Made by a program: the position numbers and the translations under genes. From the NCBI GenBank assembly GCA_002633005.1, contig NMRA01000262.1, forward strand, positions 322,298 to 386,297: DNA of 64,000 nucleotides, written 5' to 3'. Shown piece by piece: positions 41,801-53,800 of this stretch (the first letter of the stretch is position 1; each line of letters opens with the position of its first letter). The notes under the pieces are model-generated. The model was not told the DNA's origin, searched no databases, and saw only the letters and a list, made by a program, of their open reading frames with translations. The DNA is from Phoronis australis. Its lineage: Eukaryota; Phoronida; Phoronidae.

Positions 41801-44800
41801 GTTGATCATATTAATTGCTTTCATGGATGGAATGGCATGGCCAAACTTTTGGATGTACTTCCCTACCAGTGTGCCCCCTTGTGGCAATTTTTTACATTGA
41901 TCTCTGTATCTTCAAAGGTCTTTAATGGATTTTCATAATATTTGGCATATAAGCATCTACTATCTTGCTGTTTTTGGATGAATTTAGGTATTTTGTCCCA
42001 CCTAGTGGCCATTTTTACTGTTTTCAAGTCCAGCCTTCTGCCAACCAAACCACTCTAAAAATGCTTCAGAAAATTGGCATATAAATTCTTACTGTAAAGA
42101 GGACTGCTGACGATGATTTTCCAGCGACTTCAACTGCTGTGTCAGGTTTTTTTTTACACCCATGGCTGTATCTCCAAAGCCCTCTGCAAGATCTTGAATA
42201 AATTTAGCAAGTGTATTTATATGAAATTGACAATGGATGACAACGATTTTTGGAGGAATCCGAGTTGTAACTGGTGTACTCCCTTTTAAGTGGCAATTTA
42301 ATTTTTTTATGTTTACCTCAGTCTATATCTTCAAAGGCCCTCAATGGATTTTCATAAAATTTGGCAAATAAGCATCTTCTAGTGAAGTGACGCTATTTTT
42401 CTGTTTTCATATGGATTCGAGGTATTTTGCACTACCTAGTGGTGTTTTTCACTGTTTTCAAGTTTGTTTTTGGCACCCACTCTTCTGTCAACCAAACCAC
42501 TCTAAGGATGATTGTGAAAATTGACATATATGTTCTTACGGTGAAGACAATGGCTGATGATGATTTTTCGACAAATTTGACTACTGTGGCGCCTCCTAGT
42601 GGCAGCTATGGTTTTTGGCTGTATCTCTTAAGCCCTCCACAGGATCTTTATTAAATTTAGCACGTGTATTTTCATGTGAGTAACAAGGGACGATGATGAT
42701 GACTTTCAGACGTATCCCATGAATGGTGGGCTAATTTCATTTTCTTTCTGTTTTTCTCTGTTTCTCTGAAGTTCCTTGCCGGTTTTTCTTGAAATCTGGT
42801 AAACAACTTTCTATTAAAGAAGCAATGACATGTTCCCGTGTTTTGCATGGATTTGACATATTTCGTGACATCTAGTGGCTATTTTTAATGTTTTCTAGTC
42901 TGTTTGTGGTGTCCGCCCCTCTACCAACCAAACCAACCTAAGGATGATTTTAAAAATTGGCATTTATGTTTTTACTGTGAAGAAGACGGTTGTTTGCATG
43001 GCTATCTCCCAAACCCTCTGCGGGATCTATATTTAATTCGGCAAGTGTATTTATACGAAGTTGAAAACGGCAAATTGAATGGATCCAAGTACCGCTGCAC
43101 CCCCTAATGGCAATTTTATTTTTTCATTACTTCCTTATCTTTGATATATTCTGCGCCACTTGGTTGTCATTTAAAAAATGTTTGAGTGTGTTTTTCATCC
43201 TTTCCATACACCAAACCGCTTGAATGCTTATAGTAAAATTTGGAGATGTGTTCTTGATCAGAAGGTTGAGGCTAACGCTCAGGGTTTTCGAACGTGTTCA
43301 ACTACTTTAGCCCACGAAGTGACAACTTTGCTTTTCTTGCGTGCGCGGCTGTATCTCCTTTACCCTTTACAGGATCTTTCTGAAACTTAGCAGATGTGCT
43401 AATTTTAGGCTAATTTTAGACTAATAGAGCTGTGCTCCCTAGTAGCAATTTTATTACTTGGCGGAATTCTTCGAATTCCGACAAGTATGTTGCTCTGTCG
43501 TCAAGTTTTTTTTTGTTCGCACTGTACAGGTCGCAATTTTCGTCGGATTCTCACGAAATTTGCACACGACGTGTAGATTGGAAAGTCCTGGAAGCCTATT
43601 GTTTTTGGTCATGATCAAATTCAAAAAAGGCGGACATGGCGGCCATTCTGTTTCCGATTTCAGAGTCAAATGCTCATAGAGGCCGCATTTTTCGACGTAC
43701 AGGGCTGAAACGTGGTACGATTATTATAGAACACATGTGCTACAACTGTGCCGAAAATCGTTGACTTCCAGTCAAAGATGGCGGAAATATTGGAAGTGGC
43801 GCATGCACCCCTCGATATCTGGCCGAAAACGTTTTCTCCTGTAGAGGGCGCATTGGCGAACCAATCACTTTCAAACTGGTCACGTGTTTGTTGCTTTTAA
43901 TCGGCTTTTATAAAATTTTGTTTAACCGGAAGTCACTTTCAAGATGGCGGCTGTGGCGCATTTTCACCCATTTTCAATTGTTCTGCTCTCGCATTTTTAA
44001 TGGGAAGAGCAAATGATGTGAATTTTTGCATGTTGATTCCTTGAAGTATGCTCTTTCAAACGTTCTGCGGTAACGTTTTTTCAGACTTACCGTTTTCGAG
44101 TTATTATACTGAATTTCAAAAAAACCCGCAAAATTTCAATTTTTTCGAAAAAATTATAGAATGTTGCGGAAATATCAATTTAGATAAAGTTTGGAACGGG
44201 CTTTCAGGAGAAGTTTTCCATTTTTCACTAGGACGTCTACTTTTTGTATTATTTGAGATTTTCTGATATCGCTGTTCCTTTGTTGAGCGCTCTAACTGCA
44301 TTGATGTTGGTTTAGTTTATTTGAACAAGACTGTAGTTTATTTCTTACTAATTTATGACATCTAAGTTCGTTGTATGAATGTTATGATGTTGTTCATCAT
44401 TGCCACCTTCATCATCGCAGTCATTGGCGTTAATTTTGCCTATTGTCGCTCAAGTCTGTAGGTAAGCACTGAACAGCCAGGCCGCGGCTACGGAGCATTT
44501 TCTAGTCCCTAGAATTTATGTTGAGGGCGTGTGTCAGGTTTGGCGGGTGGTTTGAGGAAATTGTTGACAATTGCCAAGAAACTTATTTACTTGTGTTTTT
44601 GAATGAGAAAAGCCAAGTTTTACCTACTTTTGATGCAAACTGGTGGCTGTCATTTGCTATCAACCCTTGTCGTCTGCTGTCCGAGAAAGCGGGTGCGATT
44701 TCAGGTGGCTGTCAGACAGATTAAATTTGCCAAAAAAGTAAATGGTAAGAGGCTTACTATTACCACATAGTTAGAATCTAGTGAGGACGAGCATTCTGAA

Positions 44801-47800
44801 TCTGTAGTCAGACTCTTTCTAGCACTTGCAGGGAAGTGGATATTTTGGGGAGAAAATTGTCAAATTTGGCGTTTTTTGCAAATAGTTTTGTGTGCCGGAA
44901 TTTTCTTGCCAATCAGAAATCTGTACAGTTCGGTAGAGTTTTAAACGGGCTTTCATAAGATATTTTTAATTTCTCGCTAGTCGTCATGATCGTCGTCGTC
45001 GTCCTTCCCATCGTCCTCTGTTCGTGTAATTTCGCCAAGTGACGCTCCTCCGAGCGCTCTCGTTTTTTATGTTTGCCTCTGTAACTCCAGAGTTCCTTGA
45101 TGCTTTTCCATGAAATTGGGCAAACAAATTTCTGTTATGAAGATGACAGCAGCTTTCCTTGTTGTGATGGCCGGATTCTGCAACAACTAGTTTTCATAAT
45201 TTTTTAGTCTGTTTTTTGTCGTTTGCTGTATCTTCCAAAATGCGCAGGCAGACAGGCGCTAGTCGGATATAATGGACCCTAACTTATTCCAAATAAATCC
45301 ACTAAATGTAGGTCTAAATGAATGTTTTTGGTATCCTTGCATTCCTCAGACATCTGGCTATCCATACAAATCCTTTTCACGACCCTCAATTACTCTAGTC
45401 TATAACTACGCTATTCCGAACTCGGTCCAATTTAGCCACGTGCATCGTGAAATCGTCAGCCATTTCATGGAACTTACTATATCTAGCGCTATCTATCAGC
45501 GATTTGCTACAACGCGCTGTTCCTTTTACATCAGTCAACGTCATTGGTCGATTTCGTCAATTATTAATGTCATTGTTATTATAATCATCGTACGACTGCT
45601 CTCGTCATCTGCACTTTCGTCGTCTCTCTCATGATCGTATCTGTCATCGTCATGTTATCGTTGTCCATGTTGACTGATGAAAAAGGAACAGCGCATGTTG
45701 TAGCAAATTGCCAATAGATGGCGCTAGATATAGTAAGTTCCCTGAAATGGCTGCCGATTTCACGATGCGCGTGGCTAAAGTGGGCCGAGTTCGGAATAGC
45801 GTAGCTATAGACTAGAGTAATTGAGGGTCGTGAAAAGGATTTGTACGGATAGCCAGATGTCTGAGGAATGCAACGATACCAAAATCATTCATTTAGACCT
45901 GCATTTAGTGGATTTATTTGGAATAAGTTAGGGTCTATTATATCTGACTAGTGCCGACAGTCATTATGAAAATTGGCAATTGTGTTCCTACTGACAAGAG
46001 CATGACTGATGGGGATTTTCAAATGCATCTAACTACATTGTCATCTAGGGCTGTTTCTCCTAAACCCCTTGGAAGATGTTTTTAAAATTTTGTAGTTGCA
46101 TTCCTATGAACTTGACAGCAGTCACTGTGGTTCATATGGCAGTTTGTTTCTTCAAGTTTGTCTTTTTATCTTTGGAGTTCTTTTACAGATTTTCATAAAC
46201 TTTGGAAAACAATTTCGAGAAACAACAACACAATCCCATTTTTGGATGGTTTCAATGTATTGTGAGCCACCTATTGGTCAATTTTATGATACAAATAAAC
46301 ACCCCCAGAAGAGCACCATTTGCGGTGCAGTCTTGGGTGCATTCCAATCCTCTGCTTTGTTCTTTGTTTCTGTTGACAAAAGATAATTATTTTAATTTTC
46401 AAAAATTTGAGATTTCCGTCCCTTATTGCCATTTATTTTTTATGTGTTACCCAATGAGAATCTGATAAATATAATTGGCAGAATTTCCTTTTCTCATTTT
46501 TTCAAAAAGTTTGTGAATGTCCTTAATTTGCCAACATATTGTATGATAGTAGCTGCTGTGTATGGATTTTGAAAATGGTTCACAATGACTTCCATTAGTG
46601 CTTGTGGCTTATGGTTTTACAAGAAAATAATTCTTCGTTTTTCTGCCATGTGGCTAAAATTAGAAAGACTTTCTGGTAATAGTTTGAGATTTTCGAATTC
46701 GTCAAAACGGAAAATTGTTAGCTTGACTATTTTGTCTTTTATTGATGTCTTTAAAAATTTCATTAAATTATTTGAGTACAGTTTTTGGCCAGGATTTGCT
46801 CTGCACTTTTAGAATATTTACATTAAGCGTGTTTTTGAGTGTTCATAACAGTTCACCTTTTGCATGAGGTTAATTGCAGTTGTTTAATTGGGAATACAAG
46901 TATTCATTATCAGGCCCCACTCATTACGGCGTTTTCCCTTTGCTCCCAACTTGTTCAATTCTGTAGCCCAACAATAAGTTGGGAAGTTTACCCTTGTATA
47001 GCCAATATCTTACACGACTGATTAACTCCATTCTGGCTTTCATGATTGGAGGGCCAGCTCTCTTTTGTTCGATAATTGCTCTAATCTTGAATAATCGTAC
47101 CTAGCCTGACTGCGCTTTGCTGTTCAAAATAAAAGTTAAGTTATACCGTATTTGAACATAAACCAATAGCATCTCTGAAATCCTCGTCAAATGGTGATCA
47201 TGTTTAGTTTTTGAATCGCCAAAATTGCCCAACTGCAACAGAAGTTACGATAATCTATTCTTTCTGAATGTACCAATTCACTCTGGGTTTGACGGTGTTC
47301 ACATGTGGTCTGTAATAAGCCTGGTAGATAATTAGCGTGCCTGTTATCATAACAGATAAAAGACTGTGCTTGGCAGTTAACAAAGAAGTTAGATATTATC
47401 ACATGCTCAGAACCCCCTTCGTCTGGTAAAGTCACTGAACGGGAAAACGCTTTCATGTGATCGACCACCCTGTATCTGCGCTCTTGCTGTAAATGTGTCT
47501 ACAATATAATATTATTCCCCAAGGTTGTGCTTTTTCATCCTTTGACACATATCTTATTGAGAGTGTAAGGCAAAAACTGCAATACAATGCTTCCAAACAC
47601 AAATGTTTCACATTTTTTCAGTATCATCGGTGTTGTTCAGATGGTGAACAAGTTGAACGGAACGTTTACAAAGAGCGATGAGGAGTCATTTGAAACATTT
47701 GCAGTATATTGTGGCCTGGCACTGCATCATGCAAAGGTAAGTTAATTTCAACACCTTCTGCCGTTAGGTGTCAGGTAAAACAACTGAACTTTTGTTGTCA

Positions 47801-50800
47801 AGTGGAACTACTTGGTCTAAATTGATACAAACTAGGTTGTTTTTGGGTGGCATTCTCCTTTAAGACTACTTTTATGATGGCCTAAAATCAGAACTTAAAG
47901 CCTAACTTCAAGGGAATTTTGTTATTTAATATATATTGAGTTAACCAGACAGTCCTAGCACAGCCTTAGCAAAATAAGAAAGCGTGAGTTTAATCACTAA
48001 AACGTAGGCCCGTCAAATGATTAGTGAAGTTGTCGTTTCTTGCCATATAGCGTCACCACGAGAACCCAGCACATTAAACAGCAAAAGGCTGATAACAGTT
48101 GCATTGAATAGAGGTCTGAATAGAAAACATTGAGTATCTGTGTTATTCGCAGCTGTTTAAATTAAAATTAGGCAATTGTTTTGGTGACGTAAAAAGCATT
48201 TGCCAATAACCCAAACAGCTTATTACATTTGGCACTTAAAAGCGATGCTCTTAACATAGTCAGAACCAAGTTTACTGGTGTTACTGTTCAAGATGGGCTT
48301 TAATGTCATTCAAAGGATGTAGCTAATTACTACTTGCAAATTTTAAGACCTTAAAAATAAGCTTATTTGAATTTTCACCTTGAAACTGTAGACAAACTTA
48401 CCAACTAAGATTTTATCAGTGAGAATCTTTTCCAGTTGTCTTCTTAGTTGGCTATTACTAAACATCATGCTGGGTAAGATTCTTGCATTAGAGTTCAAGT
48501 TTCACCGAATCAGATTTGCGGATTTTTTCACTGCCTATGGTTCAATCCTGCATGTTTGAGCCATCAGGATTAGACGCAAATTTTCAAGATTGATAAAATC
48601 TAAAACATTTTTGCAAATTCTGACTTTGTGTGTTTGGCAGAGGCTGTTCAATAGATTCAAGAAACTCTTGAGAAAAACTAAATGTAGCCGTGAAAGGCAG
48701 CGGAATGGATTGATTGGTTGCTCTAAGACTTCATATTGGGAATGGATTGATTGGTTGCACTAAGACTTCATATTGCTTTAATTCATACCCATTTGTAGTT
48801 ATATGACAAAATCAGGAGATCGGAGCAAAAGTACAAGGTAGCTTGCTTTAATTCATACCCATTTGTAGTTATATGACAAAATCAGGAGATCAGAGCAAAA
48901 GTACAAGGTAGCTTGCTTTAATTCATACCCATTTGTAGTTATATGACAAAATCAGGAGATCAGAGCAAAAGTACAAGGTAGCTTGCTTTAATTCATACCC
49001 ATTTGTAGTTATATGACAAAATCAGGAGATCGGAGCAAAAGTACAAGGTAGCTCTAGAAGTGCTCTCTTATCACAGTCAATGCAGTGAGCAAGAAGTGGA
49101 AAGATTAAAAGACAGGGTAATCAGTGCACCTGTTGAAGATTTCACCAGGTAAGGTCACCTGTGCATACAGAGTAATTGGAGAAAATACTGCTTCTTCCTG
49201 ACAACTTGTAGTGACTGGTCATTCTAGCTTTGATGATGAATTCTGGTTGTTGTAGTGACTGGTCATTCTAGCTTTGATGATGAATTCTGGTTGTTGTAGT
49301 GACTGGTCATTCTAGCTTTGATGATGAATTCTGGTTGTTGTAGTGACTGGTCATTCTAGCTTCTTTGATGATGAATTCTGGTTGTTGTAGTGACTGGTTA
49401 TTCTAGCTTCTTTGATGATGAATTCTGGTTGTTGTAGTGACTGGTTATTCTAGCTTCTTTGATGATGAATTCTGGTTGTTGTAGTGACTGGTCATTCTAG
49501 CTTCTTTGATGATGATTTCTGGTTGTGTTCAGCCCTCATCATGGGGAATTTTGAGTTATTTTGTTTGACTATTATTGGCGTGTACTATGCAACAAAATTT
49601 GTAAAGTTTTTGTATGTTTAAGAAACAGACATGAGCTCTACCATACTTAAAATGCTGATTCACTTGTTGGCAATTTTTGATGTCAAAAACATTTTGGTAG
49701 CACCTGGTCGCCATTTTAGTTTTTGTCAGAGTTTATCTGAGGTGCATTCCATAGATGCAAGAACCTCATAAAAAGTCAAGACCTGATGCACGACCACTTA
49801 AAATCACCCATAACTCATAAGTGAAACGCAGGTGCTCCATGAGTTTGCTGTTCCTTACCAGCATACGCTAGCAAAATGTCATCCCTTGTCCACTGATTAT
49901 TGTCAAAATGGCCAGACAGATTTTTGATGGACCTTGACAGAGAGGTTTTATGACTGTGAGAAGCACCAGCCCAGTAAAGTTTGATGGCAAAATTACTGTA
50001 CTTAAGTAACATGAAACGTAATGTCACTCAGACTTTTGTGCAGTGTTTGAATAAATGTGCTGGCCCACCGGTCCAATGTGTCTGACCCAGCTGCCAAGTT
50101 GCTGGCCCTGCTTTTAGCTTCCTATCTACGTTTTTGTCCATCTTTCCTGTACACTAAATGTGCATGTGCGTATGAACCCCATTTTTTTCAGTAACTCTAG
50201 GTGAGGAGTTGTTGGTATGAACACCATGTAAGCTGTGGTTATTAAAATAAAAGTCTTTAACTGGATTTAACCAATATATTTTTGCAAAACACATTTCTCA
50301 CTGCACAGAACTCTAGGCTAAAGTTCTATCAATAAACAATTTAGTGAATGGGGGGATCACTCATATATATTGCTCACAAGGTTCAAACTCGTTAGCATTG
50401 AATTAATTGGTTATGAAATCACATCCACATATATAAAAGGGCCTATATGTGAAAGTTTGCTGGCCCAGCCACAAATCCACTGGCCTCGGATCACCGGGTA
50501 TTTCGAATGCTGCTTATTTGTAAAAATGATCTTCATAAATGTATGTTTCCCATTCCAGGTACGATTTTTCACCATGGGCAATTGACAATGATGAGAAGCC
50601 ACTGTATGTGATAAAGATGTTCAAGGCGCTCTTTGATGCCAGTACTAAGTATAGGTAGGAGATAGTTGATAGTGATTGTCAAGTGTAATACAAGCTTAGT
50701 GTGACACATGTCTGCTGCAGGAATCTTTGGATTCTGCAGTGCAGTTCTTCCTGTTCAAAATAAAGCTGCATATCGCTCTGTTTAGCTGGATAAAAACTAA

Positions 50801-53800
50801 AATTGAATTAGGCTTTTTAGTATAGTAAAATTAATCTTGTAATGTCACCTAGCATGATGTGATTCAGCTTGCATTCCCGACACAAAGCATCAGTTGTGTC
50901 AACGACTCAAGCAATGGCTCAGAGTTTAGGGTCGGCCAACCCTCAAGTTTGAAAGTTGTGCATGTACCCATTGCCTGTGACTCGTGCTGGTAATAGAAAC
51001 TATACGAATTCTATCATGCTGACGAGTGTCATGAGATTGTTTTAATAGGAGTATGTCAGGTCTAATTAGATTTTTGTTTTTGCCAGCTTAAAAGAGGGTG
51101 AAATGCCACTAAAAGTCTTTGAAGTGATATTATTGCGCTGAAGTAAAATTTGTGCATGGAATCATAAGAATATCACCTGTTTGATTAAGAATTAGCCAAT
51201 ATTACTTTCCTTGTATTTATTGATTTGATAAGTATTTTTTGCAATTTAAAAAAATCTATAGTGAGTTTTTACTATTTTGTGGCTGTCCAAATGCCAAAAG
51301 AGCTAGACACACACAGTGATATTTCCATATTTTATATGTCCATTAAGGTATGATCAAGAGACTCTGGTCAAGTTCACGCTGACAATACGCAAGAACTACC
51401 GCACCGTGCCATATCACAATTGGGCTCATGCCTTCTCAGTGGCACATGCTATGTTCACAGTCATCAGGACCACCAAGAATGACTTCACACCTTTAGAGGT
51501 AGGAGTGAACACCAAGCTGCAGAGTTCATGTTACTTTTTAAATATAGACAAAATCTCATTTTGTGCAAGGTTTAAGATAAATGTCATGATCATTTAGGGT
51601 GTTTAAAATTTAAATAAACATCCACTTCTCAGCCTGGCGAGATGGGTGAAGATTGTGTAAACTTTTCTCAAAATTATGACAGAAATAGACTACAAAATCA
51701 GGTGATCAATTTTGTTTAAAAGTATTGACGATTTCAATAAAAAATGATATTTAGTTGTTAAGTCTTTTAAAACATCAGAGTTTGGTCAATATGTCTTGCA
51801 AATATTGACCCTGTTAGATGGTTCAAGTGCCCAACTACAAGTTAGAACAGATTAAATTTTTAGTACAATTTGTCTTTTCCTTAAAATAATTCTAACTAAA
51901 ATGAGACTTGTTAATGTTCATAAAAGACTGGTCTGTTTTAAAGTGGCGCTAAACTCATGCATTTTGTCAAAAAACAACGAAATTTTGATGTGATCTCTGG
52001 AAAGCCCTGCATGTGGTGACTTCTTCAGACTTTAAGCTATAGTCAGGTCACACACGACCTGCAGTTCCTTCATAACATTTTAGGTCACACACGACCTGCA
52101 GTTCCTTCATAACATTTCAGGTCACACACGACCTGCAGTTCCTTCATAACAATTCAGGTCACACACGACCTGCAGTTCCTTCATAACATTTCAGGTCACA
52201 CACGACCTGCAGTTCCTTCATAACATTTCAGGTCACACACGACCTGCAGTTCCTTCATAACATTTCAGGTCACACACGACCTGCAGTTCCTTCATAACAT
52301 TTCAGGTCACACACAACCTGCAGTTCCTTCATAACATTTCAGGTCACACACGACCTGCAGATCCTTCATAACATTTCAAGTCACACACGACATGCAGTTC
52401 CTTCATAACATTTCAGGTCACACATGACCTGCAGATCCTTCATAACATTTCAGGTCACACACGACCTGCAGATCCTTCATAACATTTGAAGTCACACACG
52501 ACCTGCAGTCCCTTCATAACATTTCAGGTCACACACGACCTGCAGATCCTTCATAACATTTCAGGTCACACACGACCTGCAGTTCCTTCATAACATTTCA
52601 GGTCACACACGACCTGCAGTTTCTTCATAACATTTCAGGTCACACACGACATGCGGTTCCTTCCTTTCATTTCAGGTCACACACGACCTGCAATTCTTTC
52701 ATAACATTTCAGGTCACACACGACCTGCAGTTCCTTCATAACATTTCAGGTCACACACGACCTTCCGGTTCCTTCATAACATTTCAGGTCACACACGACC
52801 TGCAGTTCCTTCATAACATTTCAGGTCACACACGACCTGCAGTTCCTTCATAACATTTTCAGGTCACACACGACTTGCAGTTCCTTTATAACATTTCAGG
52901 TCACGCACGACATGCGGTTCCTTTAACATTTCAGGTCACATACGACATGCGATTCCTTCATAACATTTCAGGTCACATACGACCTGCGGTTCCTTCATTA
53001 CATTTCAGGTCACTCACGGCCTGCGGTTCTTTCATAACATTTCAGGTCACAGACGACCTGCGGTTCCTTCATAACATTTCAGGTCACACACAACCTGCGG
53101 TTCCTTCATAACATTTCAAGTCTCACACGAAGTGCAGTTCCTTCATAACATTTCAGGTCACACACAACCTGCGGTTCCTTCATAACATTTCAGGTCACAC
53201 ACCACCTGCAGTTCCTTCCAATCCCACAAATCACACCTATTTTGACCAAGGAACGTTAACTTTACATCTATGTCATGATACTATGTGATTGAAATCAAAA
53301 CTGTTTTTGACAGCTGTGTATTGTTGTTTTTAATACTTGTGATGTCTATCACTGATTCAATATGATCTTCGATCAGTGTCACAATGAATAATGGGCCTAT
53401 GCATTTGGTAAGGGCAATCTCAGCTAGTCATGTTTTTGTTATTATAGCAGTCAAGGAACTATAGTGCCCGCTGAACGCTACTCTAATTTATTGTTCCCGT
53501 TTGTCAATTTACTGGAGAAACAAAAAGTCAAGATGTGGGCATTAAATGAAATGCAGCAAAATTGGGTTATGTGAGATTTCAGTTTGAACATGGAAATTCA
53601 ACCTAACCTGAAAATACGGTATTGTGGACCAAGTGCATCAATCCTACGCAAAATCAACGTCGTAATTGTTTGAGGTTTTCTGTTCTAATCTAGTACGCTT
53701 TGCCTTATACATGGATGACAGTTGTTTCATCCTGGTTTGTACTTGATGTCCCAGACATTAAAGTTATCAGATGAGTATGAACTCATAGTCTCCCTTAAAA

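Noticed and set aside
45272-45634. 120-codon open frame
   Set aside because: Lies in the left arm of a foldback element and its complement is repeated in the right arm; no domain.
52046-53216. CRISPR-like direct repeats
   Set aside because: Units are contiguous with no unique spacers, and the genome is eukaryotic; this is a satellite.
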